This document shows, one piece after another, positions 56,031 to 64,000 of a DNA stretch of 64,000 nucleotides (its first letter is position 1; every line of letters begins with the position of its first letter). This DNA is from Sinorhizobium arboris LMG 14919 (GTDB taxonomy: Bacteria; Pseudomonadota; Alphaproteobacteria; Rhizobiales; Rhizobiaceae): contig NZ_KE386497.1 in the NCBI RefSeq assembly GCF_000427465.1, forward strand, positions 190,162 through 254,161, given 5' to 3'. A model generated the notes under the pieces. The model saw nothing but the letters and a program-made list of their open reading frames with translations. It was not told where the DNA came from and did no database searches. The position numbers were made by a program, and so were the translations under genes.

Positions 56031-56756
56031 TTAGGTCAATCGCTCGAAGATAACGTTGATGTCAGTCATCGCAGCAAGCCGGTATGATCTGCATTCCATC
56101 AGATTGATGATCCGAGCCCTGTTGCCCTTTAGACGATGCTCACCTGGCTCGCATTGGATGACAGCAGGTCTGATGCGCTCGTAGTCAATGGCCTTAACGA
56201 GATCGTGATCCAGTCCTTCGCAATCAATCGATAAGAAATCGACCTTATTGGTATATGGGGTCAATAGTTCATTGATACCGATCGCGCTCACCTCAATATG
56301 TTCTCGGATACCTCCTATACCGTTGAAGTCGCCGAAACTTTCCACATGTGCTTTATCCACAGAGGAAAGCTCATGGGCGTTTCCGATGAAGAGCGTGGCA
56401 GTCGCTTGCGGAGCGGGCAAGACAACGGATTGCACGAGAACGTCTTCCGGGCGCGCAGTGCGGATCAGCGGTTCCAATTCAGGATTGGGTTCAACCAGAA
56501 CACCTCGCGCGCCTCTTTGGTACATAAGATAGGTACTCGAGGTAGAGATGGGGTGATTAGCGCCGATCTCCACATAGAATACACTGGCCCAAGTTCTTTG
56601 GCTCCTGCAGAGTTTTGCTGCCAAGATTCCCTCTACAATAACGTCTTCTCCGGCTTGTGCATAACTGGCCGGCGCGAAGTGCTTGATTCGAGAGTTCGGC
56701 AGATGCAGCCTAGCGACCTCCTGGTTTATGGACTGGTTTTCAAACTGGGACAACAT
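56031..56756 (-). CDS. FkbM-family methyltransferase
   Basis: 241 residues. SAM-binding strand [12 protein letters not shown], acidic loop [11 protein letters not shown] and the FkbM-typical [20 protein letters not shown], ending with [10 protein letters not shown]. The family O-methylates sugars or other metabolites and is common beside polysaccharide and Nod-factor-type genes. ATG preceded by GGAGAGCGAGCT. Functionally linked, perhaps, to the HAD protein downstream. Confidence 0.85.
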   Translation of the reverse strand: MLSQFENQSINQEVARLHLPNSRIKHFAPASYAQAGEDVIVEGILAAKLCRSQRTWASVFYVEIGANHPISTSSTYLMYQRGARGVLVEPNPELEPLIRTARPEDVLVQSVVLPAPQATATLFIGNAHELSSVDKAHVESFGDFNGIGGIREHIEVSAIGINELLTPYTNKVDFLSIDCEGLDHDLVKAIDYERIRPAVIQCEPGEHRLKGNRARIINLMECRSYRLAAMTDINVIFERLT

Positions 56757-56799
56757 AGCTCGCTCTCCAATGTAATCTGCGATCTTGGGACGGGGCCGT

Positions 56800-57235
56800 T
56801 ACGACCGGTTTGTCGCGGCGGCTCTCGCTCATCATCCCCTGCAATCGGCGTGCCACGTGCGGAATGCGGTGCTTCGCCTATATCTTTGCCGAAAGCCGCA
56901 GCGCTCGCGCGGTCGAGGGGCAATTGTCGTCGTTCGGTGGTGGTGCTTCAGGTCGACGTATATCGTGCCTATGAAACCATGGCCAAGCGCCGGGGGCAAA
57001 GTAATGCAGCACCGCTGCGGTTGGCTTTCTGCCTTGCCCACACGCGGCGCACGTTCGTCGATGTCGTCAAGCTGACCGGCTCCTCGAAAGCTCTGTCGAT
57101 CCTTGCCAGGATTGCCGAGATCTATCGTATCGAAGCGAAACTGCGCGGCGAAACTGCCGCTATCTGCCGCATGTCGACAGTGAAGAGTATGCGAAGAAGA
57201 AGTTCAAGAGCTACCCGATCTATTGCTACAGAAGG
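56800..57235 (+). pseudogene. IS66-family transposase fragment
   Basis: Plus-strand frames show LQVDVYRAYETMAKRRGQSN, LAFCLAHTRRTFVDVVKLTG and ILARIAEIYRIEAKLRGETA, the central part of IS66 TnpC. It ends at the stop codon of the adenosine-kinase-like gene. Confidence 0.75.
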
Positions 57236-58218
57236 CCAGCCTGCTCAGCCTCGCGGCGGAGATTTTGCCGCGGGCGCGCACCGATCTGTTGAATGACGAG
57301 CCCTGCCGCCAACGATCCCAAATCGCCGCAATCCTTGAGGCTGCGTCCGCTTGTGTAACCGTAGAGGAAGCCGGCAGCATAGAGGTCGCCGGCCCCCGTC
57401 GTGTCGACCAGTTCCTCGATGTTCGTCGCTCTTACGACTACGGTCTCGTTGCCGCACACGATCACGGATCCTCTGCCAGAGCGTGTGACCACGCCTATGT
57501 TGCAGTCCTTGCGAAAGGCGTCGAGCGCTTCCTCGAAGGAAACGGTCTGATAAAGTGATTTGATTTCGCCGCTGTTAGCAAAAACGAGGCTGACGGTGCC
57601 GGATCGCAGCAGCGTGAGAAACTCTTCGCGGTAGCGGTCGACGCATAAAGAATCCGAAAGTGTCATCGACACCTCCCGTCCGGCCGCGTGCGCCAGCATG
57701 GCAGTTCGCCGGATCGCCTCCTTCCCGCGCGTTGCATCCCACAGATAACCCTCGAAATAGGTGACCTTGGCCTCGTAAGCCTTGTCGGCCTCGACATCCT
57801 CTGGCCCGAGTTCGACACAGGCACCAAGATACGTGTTCATTGAGCGCTCGCCGTCAGGCGTGACGAAGATCATCGATCGTGCCGTCCGCGGCTCGTTCTT
57901 GAGCGGCTTTGTGTCGAACGCAACGCCCTGTTCACGCATGTCATGCGTGTAGATTTCGCCGAGCCGATCGCTGGACACCTTGCCGACGAAAGCGGCGCGT
58001 CCGCCGAAGCTCGCCACGCCCGCGGCCGTATTGCCGGCACTGCCGCCCGAGACTTCAATTGCTGGGCTCATGCGGCTGTAGAGCAGGTCGGCGCGCCTGG
58101 CGTCAATCAGGTCCATGGCGCCCTTAATAAGGCCGTTGGTCTCAAGGAATGCCTCGTCACACGGGGCGACAATGTCCACAATGGCATTGCCGATGCAAAG
58201 CACGTCGTAATAGGGCAT
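57226..58218 (-). CDS. Adenosine-kinase-like PfkB-family kinase
   Basis: About 330 residues from ATG 58218 (PYYDVLCIGNAIVDIVAP); GGAGAG lies 6 bp upstream. Substrate-binding GGSAGNTAAGVASFGGRAAF and catalytic DTTGAGDLYAAGFLYGYTSG, the proteobacterial adenosine kinase pattern, with LVIQQIGARP at the end. Phosphorylates adenosine or a similar nucleoside in the cytoplasm. Stands alone between IS relics. May be a second copy of a chromosomal gene. Confidence 0.85.
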   Translation of the reverse strand: MPYYDVLCIGNAIVDIVAPCDEAFLETNGLIKGAMDLIDARRADLLYSRMSPAIEVSGGSAGNTAAGVASFGGRAAFVGKVSSDRLGEIYTHDMREQGVAFDTKPLKNEPRTARSMIFVTPDGERSMNTYLGACVELGPEDVEADKAYEAKVTYFEGYLWDATRGKEAIRRTAMLAHAAGREVSMTLSDSLCVDRYREEFLTLLRSGTVSLVFANSGEIKSLYQTVSFEEALDAFRKDCNIGVVTRSGRGSVIVCGNETVVVRATNIEELVDTTGAGDLYAAGFLYGYTSGRSLKDCGDLGSLAAGLVIQQIGARPRQNLRREAEQAGLL

Positions 58219-58233
58219 CCATCTCTCCACCAA

Positions 58234-58854
58234 AATCAGTCAGCCATTGCCCGCGGTAGTTAGCAAGAGCTGTGCCAACTTGAGTGGCCCATTTCATTCC
58301 TATGCTGGTATCGGGCCGCTGATTGCTTGCAAACGATTATTGTCACGCTTCCGACAGCAACCCGGCGGGAAAGTTGTGCCTGAATTCAGTTGCTGCCGCT
58401 CATTTTGGCGCAAGCTTCGACAGACGAGGGAAAGCTGTTCAGTGAGGCGATGCTTGAGCGCGTGTGGGCTGAAGCCCAGATCGTCGACGTTCAAGGAGCA
58501 GCGAGCGGCATTCCGGAGAACGACTCGTCCTCTTCGTGCGGCACGAGCGTTTCCTGCTACTCCGTCCAGGTGTGCGCCAGTTGGCGCTGTTGCGTGAATT
58601 TGGAGCTGTCCCTGAGTTTGCTCTGAGTACATATATGTCCCGGCTGAACTTAACGTCTGACGCAGTCTCCGCGACGTCTCTTGCTCGCACTGCTCCAAAA
58701 CGCAAGGGAGCCGTCTCAGCGCGAACAACAGAAGGAAGGCCCCGAAGCCAGGCTCGCGCTTCAATGTCTGAGGAGTCCGCCCAATCGAGAACGGCTGCGC
58801 GAAAAAATCCGAAAGAATAATTGACTGCACTTACGCCGCCGAAGCGCCGCGGAA
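58234..58854. other. 620 bp without a recognised gene
   Basis: Several frames of 70-170 codons are open on both strands, none with a motif. No promoter or repeat recognised. Confidence 0.4.
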
Positions 58855-59362
58855 TCACCGCAGAAGTAGAATCTTCGGCCGCAGATCGTGTTCACGCATG
58901 ACGCGGCGAATCTTTCTTGTTCACGATAAGGCCCTGCTGCCGCAGGCACCCGGCAGTAGCCGTAGAACTCGAACTCGTCGCAGATCGCGAACATGACTTC
59001 GACGATCGCGGTATCGTCGGTCGATCTCTCCGGGCGTCATAATAGGTGAAGAGCGCCACTCCCATCAGCCGGCATGCCGCGGTACGTTTTTGAGAGCCCC
59101 TTTAAACTCCAAGTCCAGCGCCTGCTTGCCGATCACTGCTCCAGCGCCGCGATCCGGGTCGTGCTCCTGGATGAGGTCGGCGGCCTACGCATCGTCGTCA
59201 AGAGCGCCTTGCTCGTACTTCTGAACCGCCAGATGCGGATAAGGTTGGGCAACACGTCGTGGCGCTTTGCCAGACAATGCGTTTCGCCGCCAAGGAATTC
59301 CTGCGCGACCTGACGTTTGAATTCGACGCTGTGACTGCGGTGTTTTGCCATGGCGTCTTCTT
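58855..59362 (-). pseudogene. IS3-family element remnant (OrfA and OrfB pieces)
   Basis: OrfA-like start MAKHRSHSVEFKRQVAQEFL and LAKRHDVLPNLIRIW at 59352-59200, an ALEQ-type zipper region at about 59140, then an OrfB-like FAICDEFEFYGYCRVPAA at about 59000. Large deletions and frameshifts. Confidence 0.7.
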
Positions 59363-59639
59363 TCCGAAACCACGGTAGGCCGGTCTGTCCACCCCAGGGG
59401 GGCGCACTCCACGGGCGAGGCCAACATCGCGACGAGCGTAGCCAAAACGAACTGAACATTGTGGTTCTGGCGGATCGTTTCACGCGGAAGCTCGCAGCCT
59501 CTTGCCGGGATGGCGCCTTGCTGAGACCATGATTGAGCTCGACGACCAGCTACTCGTCGGTACTCTCATGACCAACATCGATCAGGATATGCTCATCGCG
59601 AGACTCGACCGGTTGAAGCTAACGGCAACCCGCGATCAG

Positions 59640-59835
59640 TTCGACTACTTTTGAACGAGGCGGCAAGGTTGAAGATGGATTTACGTGAGGCATTGAGTTG
59701 CTGCTGGCAAGCGCGGCCGCTCCAATGAAGGCACACTTCCGCGCACGCCTCAGACCGGCCGCCCTCTGCGATCGCCACCGCGTGCTTCTTCTGGCCACGT
59801 CAAACGCGACAAATGCTTCGTTATACTCCCCCATG
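59640..59835 (-). pseudogene. IS110-family transposase N-terminal fragment
   Basis: MGEYNEAFVAFDVARRSTRW and, in another frame, HAVAIAEGGRSEA recall the start of IS110 transposases with DVAKxxHAVAIAEGGR. Broken after a few dozen codons. Confidence 0.55.
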
Positions 59836-60357
59836 GCTCGCCCTCCGTGCGTGAGGACCGGCCCGGCCCATCCGAGCAACCCTCGTCTTTCAATCGCACG
59901 AAAGGGCGGGCCACCGATCCGCCCCGGAACATGACGTCTAGTGGCGATCCTGATGGAGGTCGCGTCGATCGGCGCTTTGGTGCCACGGCCCCACACGATC
60001 GGCAAATACGAGGTCGTGCAGGGATGCACCCAGGCCCGATCGAATTCGTCCTGCCCGACAATATGCTCGTCGACACGCAGCACCTTCGACCCCACATCAG
60101 CCGGCTCAGAAAGAGCCTGAAGGCGGTCTCGCCCCAAAAAACGTAAAACCGAACCAGAACGCTCGGTCATATACCTTGAAGTGCATGGGCTTTGACGCCC
60201 GCCACCAGAAGCACTCGACAAAAGCCGGTGCGTCGTGGCGCGGTGGACGCTTAGATCGAGATGGTGCTCGAAATCTGTTGATCGATCGTGCGGCCGTTGT
60301 GAATCGGGTCGATCTCGTTGGGCAGCCCTTTTCTCACTGTGCTGGCACTCCTACCAT
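59836..60357. other. 520 bp without a recognised gene
   Basis: Open frames on the minus strand (for example one ending in HVPGRIGGPPFRAIERRG) have no motif I can place; probably IS debris. Confidence 0.35.
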
Positions 60358-60636
60358 CTAAAGTGCGAAGCAGCGAACGACGTGTTCGCCCGAAAGCAAC
60401 TGTTTAAGTTTCTCCACCTGCGCCGAGGTCAGCCGCATCGAAACGTGGATGCCGCTCGCAATGAAGACCAGATGTCGAGCACCTGACACGTCCTTTCGCA
60501 AGTGAAGCGCCGCTGCGAGCACTTCATGTCTTTTGTGACCGAGAACGGGCGCACGCCGGTAAGCGGCGTAACAATAGGCCCATAGGTCAAGACGGAGCGA
60601 CGCAGCATCTCTTCGGTACAGCCTCGGTCGACGCCG
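60358..60636 (-). other. Open frame directly behind the SyrB-like gene
   Basis: In the same frame as the SyrB-like gene, one codon after its TGA, an open stretch of about 92 codons reads LRLDLWAYCYAAYRR, HKRHEVLAAALHLRKDVSGA, HLVFIASGIHVSMRLTSAQV and EKLKQLLSGEHVV before a stop at 60358. It has no ATG start. The composition looks protein-like; it may be a fossil domain or part of another small gene. Confidence 0.35.
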
Positions 60637-60639
60637 AGC

Positions 60640-61248
60640 TCACGAAACGTTGAAACGCTCAAGCATATTTTTGAGTTGGGCGTTCTGCAGATAAAGTTTT
60701 TGAGCCAGCAGTCGTCGCAGCTCTTTGATTTCCTCGTCGAGGATTGCCACTTCATTGAAGAAAGTATCCCCGGAATACGAGGGCTGTACGGTCTCAGCCT
60801 CATTTGTAGCGAAAGCGCTTCGCGCAACCACCTGGGACCGGGCTCTCTTCGGACGTTCTCGGCGCGCGATTCGCGGTTTTCCTTCGGGCTTTTTGCTCTT
60901 CTCGCTTTTCGGCCCCGGTGCCTTCCCCTCGGCACCCGAATGATTGGTTTCACTGGGCGCAGGGGTCTTAGCCTCTTGAATGTCAATCGGCTGGCTGATT
61001 GCATGCGTGAGATTGGGATCGCTTGTCGGGTTATCCGACAACATCGACACTTGATCAATCGGACCGCCCGCATCGTGATCAGGTGTGCCGGAAGCTTCTG
61101 TTGGCTTATCGGACGGAAGTGCCAACTTGTTTTCCGCTTCGCTTTCGAGACCCTCGGGATCGGCGCCATGCGCCATCGAATTCTCTTGCACTTTCGCTGG
61201 TCGTCGCCGCGACGACAATTGAACAAGAAATTTCCACGGTGATTTCAT
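60640..61248 (-). CDS. SyrB-like protein
   Basis: 202 residues. A polar, Lys/Pro-rich middle (KSEKSKKPEGKPRIARRERP) is followed by a C-terminal leucine-rich helix, LDEEIKELRRLLAQKLYLQN, AQLKNMLERFNVS, as in SyrB proteins of Sinorhizobium, which were described as regulators acting on SyrM (symbiosis and exopolysaccharide control). AGGTAGGAACACT precedes the ATG. A broken paralogue is at 28206-29999. Family assignment rests on the C-terminal part. Confidence 0.6.
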   Translation of the reverse strand: MKSPWKFLVQLSSRRRPAKVQENSMAHGADPEGLESEAENKLALPSDKPTEASGTPDHDAGGPIDQVSMLSDNPTSDPNLTHAISQPIDIQEAKTPAPSETNHSGAEGKAPGPKSEKSKKPEGKPRIARRERPKRARSQVVARSAFATNEAETVQPSYSGDTFFNEVAILDEEIKELRRLLAQKLYLQNAQLKNMLERFNVS

Positions 61249-61249
61249 A

Positions 61250-61778
61250 GTGTTCCTACCTCAAAAAACGTGGGCTGCGATCCCGCTGCAGCCCTATACC
61301 TTCAAACGCCGTTCGGCCGGGCACCGTGACGTGCGGCCAGCGAATTTCTCCCTACCCAACATGAACTGAGGGTCACTGTCTCCACAAGAGCCTTTTCGAC
61401 CCGAAGCGCTTGGTGACGTAGTCGCGGGCGCCGGCTTTGACTCGGGGCCCTGGTCAGCCTCATCAAGGTCGTCACCCCTGATGATGATGATCGGAAGATT
61501 TACCTTGGCGGCAAAATCCCTCACGAGCCGAAGACCATCTTCTCGGCCAAGGCTCAAATCATTTCTAGATCGATCGCTTCGGAAGCCATTTTTACCGACA
61601 GCCTGCTGGGCGTTTTCCACCGCTGGAAGCCCGCGCCCGCGCCTTGGATGCGATCGAGCCGTCCGGCACGCCTTTGCGAACTGCCGTTGCGCATCCTTCA
61701 GCACACGGTTTGGCGCATGTTGAATGGCAGTCCACTGGCAACCGGAAAGGAAACCCAGTTCGCTTGTCGCCCCGATCA
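61250..61778 (-). pseudogene. Decayed region with a receiver-domain-like fragment
   Basis: The peptide LGREDGLRLVRDFAAKVNLP, IIIIRGDDLDEADQG resembles the middle of a response-regulator receiver domain (GxDGLxLVRxxR...PIIxLTA). The surrounding frame has no full domain. The right part (61250-61400) repeats at 30000-30150 beside the other SyrB-like gene. Confidence 0.4.
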
Positions 61779-63314
61779 TCAGTTGCTGCCTTCTTGCTCG
61801 CTCGACCGCGCTTCAAGCTCTTTCAAAATCGAGTGCTGAATTTTGCCCAACGCTGTTCTCGGCAATTCGCTCGTGAAGATGAACTCCCTCGGAACCTTGA
61901 ACCGCGCAACCTGCGACTGCACATGCACGGCCAGTGCTTCCGCTTCGATCCGTGCCCCTGCCCGCCTGACCACATAGGCAACCGGCACCTCGCCCCAGCG
62001 CGAATCCGGCCGTCCGACAACGGCGCATTGCTCGACATCGGGGTGCTCCCCGAGTACACGCTCGACTTCGGCTGGATAGATGTTTTCTCCCCCGGAAATG
62101 ATGAGGTTCTTTTTGCGATCGCGGACCCAAAAATAGCCGTCGGCATCGCGGTGCCCGATGTCGCCAGTGCGATACCAGCCGTCACGCAATGCCTCGCGGG
62201 TCGCTTGTTGATCGCCCCAGTATTCACAGAAGACATTCGGGCCGCGCACTGCGATTTCGCCGAGGGCACCCGCCGGCAACTCGTTGCCAGCGTCATCGAT
62301 GATCATCGCCTCGCAGCATAGGCCCGGCAGGCCAGTGGACTCGCCGCGCGAGAGATCACCCCCAAGTCTCGTATAGATGGCGATCGGACAAGTTTCTGTG
62401 GAGCCATAGACCTGCAGGACCGGTACCCCACGCGCGGAAACGCGTTCGATCAGGGCCAGAGACACGATCGTCGAGCCGGTTGAAACAGCTTTCAAGGAGG
62501 ACAGGTCGGCCGTCGACCATCCGGCGAGGTCGGTCAAGGCTTGGATGGCTGTCGGTACCAATGCCGTCAGCGTTGGCCGATCGCGCTCGAATGCAGCAAG
62601 TGTCGCTCCTGCTGCAAATCGGGAATGGATAGTGACGGTCGCACCATGGTGCAAAGCCGGAGTGGTCTGAATGTTGAGCCCGCCCACGTGAAAGAAGGGC
62701 AATACCGACAACACATGATCTTCCGAGGTCAGAGCATGCATGTGCTGACTCATCACTCCGTTCCAGAGCAATGCTTCCTGGGTGAGGACCGCGCCTTTCG
62801 GTCGCCCGGTAGTGCCGGAAGTGTAGATGATCAAGAGCGGGCAGCTCAAGTCAGCATGTGAGTTGCGGCTATCGCCGCTGCCTTGGTCCAACAGGTTACC
62901 CCATTTGTTCCCGCGAGGGGGCGTGAAATCCAGACCGACGACTGAGGTGTCAGGCAGTGTGTGTGCCAGATGCGGCAGAAGGCTGTTAAACGCCTGCTCG
63001 ATGACCAATACCTTTGCTTCGGCATTGGACAAAATGAAGATCTGCTCAGCCGCCGCGAGGCGCCAATTCAAAGGCAGCATAATCGCGCCAAGACGCGCAC
63101 AGGCATAGAGAAGAACTAGATACTCGGGCCGGTTCAGGCTGAGGATGGCGACGCGGTCGCCTTTAGTGACTCCGAGCTTTTTGTTCAGGGCGCGCGCGGC
63201 TTGCTCGATGCGTCCGCGCAAAGCGGCGTAGCTCAAGGTCTCGCCCTCGAAATGAATTGCAGGCTTGTTTGGAGCAAACGCCGCATTGCGGTCAATCAGT
63301 GTGCACAGATCCAT
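61779..63314 (-). CDS. Acyl-CoA synthetase (AMP-forming)
   Basis: 511 residues of the ANL superfamily. P-loop IIYTSGTTGRPKGAVLTQEA, VYGSTETCPIAIYTR, YRTGDIGHRDADGYFWVRDR, and the C-terminal catalytic lysine in LPRTALGKIQHSI. Activates a carboxylic acid to the CoA thioester. Medium-chain or aromatic substrate is likely from general resemblance but not provable. ATG 63314 is preceded by AAGGATAGGTG; GTG 63320 is an alternative. Follows the MocR-type gene on the same strand at about 255 bp. Confidence 0.85.
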   Translation of the reverse strand: MDLCTLIDRNAAFAPNKPAIHFEGETLSYAALRGRIEQAARALNKKLGVTKGDRVAILSLNRPEYLVLLYACARLGAIMLPLNWRLAAAEQIFILSNAEAKVLVIEQAFNSLLPHLAHTLPDTSVVGLDFTPPRGNKWGNLLDQGSGDSRNSHADLSCPLLIIYTSGTTGRPKGAVLTQEALLWNGVMSQHMHALTSEDHVLSVLPFFHVGGLNIQTTPALHHGATVTIHSRFAAGATLAAFERDRPTLTALVPTAIQALTDLAGWSTADLSSLKAVSTGSTIVSLALIERVSARGVPVLQVYGSTETCPIAIYTRLGGDLSRGESTGLPGLCCEAMIIDDAGNELPAGALGEIAVRGPNVFCEYWGDQQATREALRDGWYRTGDIGHRDADGYFWVRDRKKNLIISGGENIYPAEVERVLGEHPDVEQCAVVGRPDSRWGEVPVAYVVRRAGARIEAEALAVHVQSQVARFKVPREFIFTSELPRTALGKIQHSILKELEARSSEQEGSN

Positions 63315-63569
63315 TGTCACCTATCCTTCTGTCTGGAGCCGCATGCGACTTTCCCGACGCGGTTAAGGCCACACAACCCTTGCGAGCCATTGAGGCACGG
63401 GTGGTTCTTCAGCTCGGCGAGGTTATCTTCAACTCCCGCAAAGCAAGCTGTTGGTACGCTCAATTGACATGCCAGATTCGAACACAAGACGTTTGTGGCC
63501 AGCCAGGCAATCGGGAGAGAAACAAAAGGAGGCTTAAGCATGCAAACGCCCTTTTTGTTCGGACCCACT

Positions 63570-64000
63570 TTAAGCATTCATGTTGTCCCCGAGGTCTTTT
63601 GCCGTCGCCTTCGTCCCCTGCCCCAGTTGAACTTGAAGGGTGGCAATCTCCCTTAATGCTGCGCTAAGTTCGAGGCGGCTGGGCCCACCCAGGCAAAGGC
63701 GAATGCCGCTTTGATCATTTCCGGCTGACAGAGAGACCGCGGGATCGGTGACCATTATCCCGCGTTCGCGGGCTGCGCTGGCGAGTGCGACTGCCGCAGA
63801 GTGGCGCATCGACAGAAACATGTGGAACCCGCTGCCGATCCACGCATCGCTTATTGAGGAGAAGATTGAAGCTGCTACCTTGTTGCGAACAGCCGCTTCC
63901 GCGCTTGTGGTTCTCGAGATATGTGATGCCACCCCATCCGCTATCCATTTGTGTACGATAAGCCTGGATATTGGAGAGTCAGTTGCACCTTGGGCGCGGA
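63570..64000 (-). CDS. MocR-type (GntR/aminotransferase) regulator, C-terminal part
   Basis: The frame enters from the right edge and ends at 63570. RLIVHKWIADGVASHISRTT, AEAAVRNKVAASIFSS, GFHMFLSMRH and GIMVTDPAVSLSAGNDQSGI, RLCLGGPSR match the C-terminal fold-type I domain of MocR regulators (RxxxxWIxDG...GxRLxLGxP). The HTH and PLP lysine lie outside the window. May control the acyl-CoA synthetase gene behind it. Confidence 0.75.
   Translation of the reverse strand, partial: RAQGATDSPISRLIVHKWIADGVASHISRTTSAEAAVRNKVAASIFSSISDAWIGSGFHMFLSMRHSAAVALASAARERGIMVTDPAVSLSAGNDQSGIRLCLGGPSRLELSAALREIATLQVQLGQGTKATAKDLGDNMNA

Noticed and set aside
57070-57100. tts-box-like GGCTCCTCGAAAGCT
   Set aside because: It is inside IS66 transposase coding sequence (KLTGSSKAL) and no plus-strand gene follows.
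1-64000. CRISPR arrays, tRNA or rRNA genes
   Set aside because: No regularly spaced direct repeats and no tRNA or rRNA sequence were recognised by eye; a covariance search would be needed to exclude tRNAs.

Overview
The window looks like an IS-rich accessory region, a symbiosis island or symbiotic plasmid, of an alphaproteobacterial rhizobium. Evidence: a TtsI-like type III secretion regulator, NifA/sigma-54 type promoters, SyrB-like proteins, a sugar-type ABC catabolic operon, a decayed conjugative relaxase, and remnants of IS110/IS1111, IS66, IS5, IS3, IS630 and IS91 elements and a group II intron. No rRNA, tRNA, CRISPR array or replication origin was recognised.

Region 1 (1-4.3 kb) is mostly decayed transposases around one intact gene, an OmpR-type regulator with Glu in place of the phospho-acceptor Asp, as in TtsI.

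Region 2 (4.6-26.4 kb) is the most interesting. It holds a dispersed set of biosynthetic genes, nearly all on the minus strand: ATP-grasp ligase, MFS exporter, RimJ/RimL-type acetyltransferase, alpha-oxoamine synthase, a truncated SDR, a ThDP enzyme, a glutamate-1-semialdehyde-type aminotransferase, a JmjC/cupin oxygenase, a diaminobutyrate-type aminotransferase, a LuxR-type regulator and a nucleotidyltransferase. A second GNAT-like gene is on the plus strand. Three minus-strand promoters (before the MFS gene, the alpha-oxoamine synthase and luxR) look like sigma-54 promoters with NifA-type TGT-N10-ACA sites 48-74 bp further upstream; two of these sites are perfect. I infer an undescribed amino-acid-derived metabolite made and exported during nitrogen-fixing symbiosis. 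The set resembles, from memory and unchecked, the hypothetical y4q/y4r genes of Sinorhizobium fredii NGR234. IS elements have broken it up.

Region 3 (26.5-32.4 kb) is a graveyard: IS66 end, broken TIGR04141-type gene, relaxase fragment, a SyrB-like gene split by an intact IS110-family element, a decayed IS110 relative and a frameshifted IS5 element.

Region 4 (32.5-51 kb) is a CUT1 ABC transporter and catabolic locus: Tat-signal binding protein, two permeases, ATPase, nucleoside-hydrolase-like protein, GntR regulator, PfkB kinase, ComB-type phosphatase, hydroxyacid dehydrogenase, enolase-superfamily enzyme and SMP-30 lactonase. The nucleoside-hydrolase gene is present three times (two full, one truncated) and the ATPase twice (one broken). 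The second ATPase is split by an IS630 element into which two IS110-family elements have inserted.

Region 5 (51-64 kb) has IS66, IS3 and IS110 debris, a large HAD-domain protein, an FkbM-type methyltransferase, an adenosine-kinase-like gene, a second SyrB-like gene, an acyl-CoA synthetase and the C-terminal part of a MocR-type regulator running off the window.
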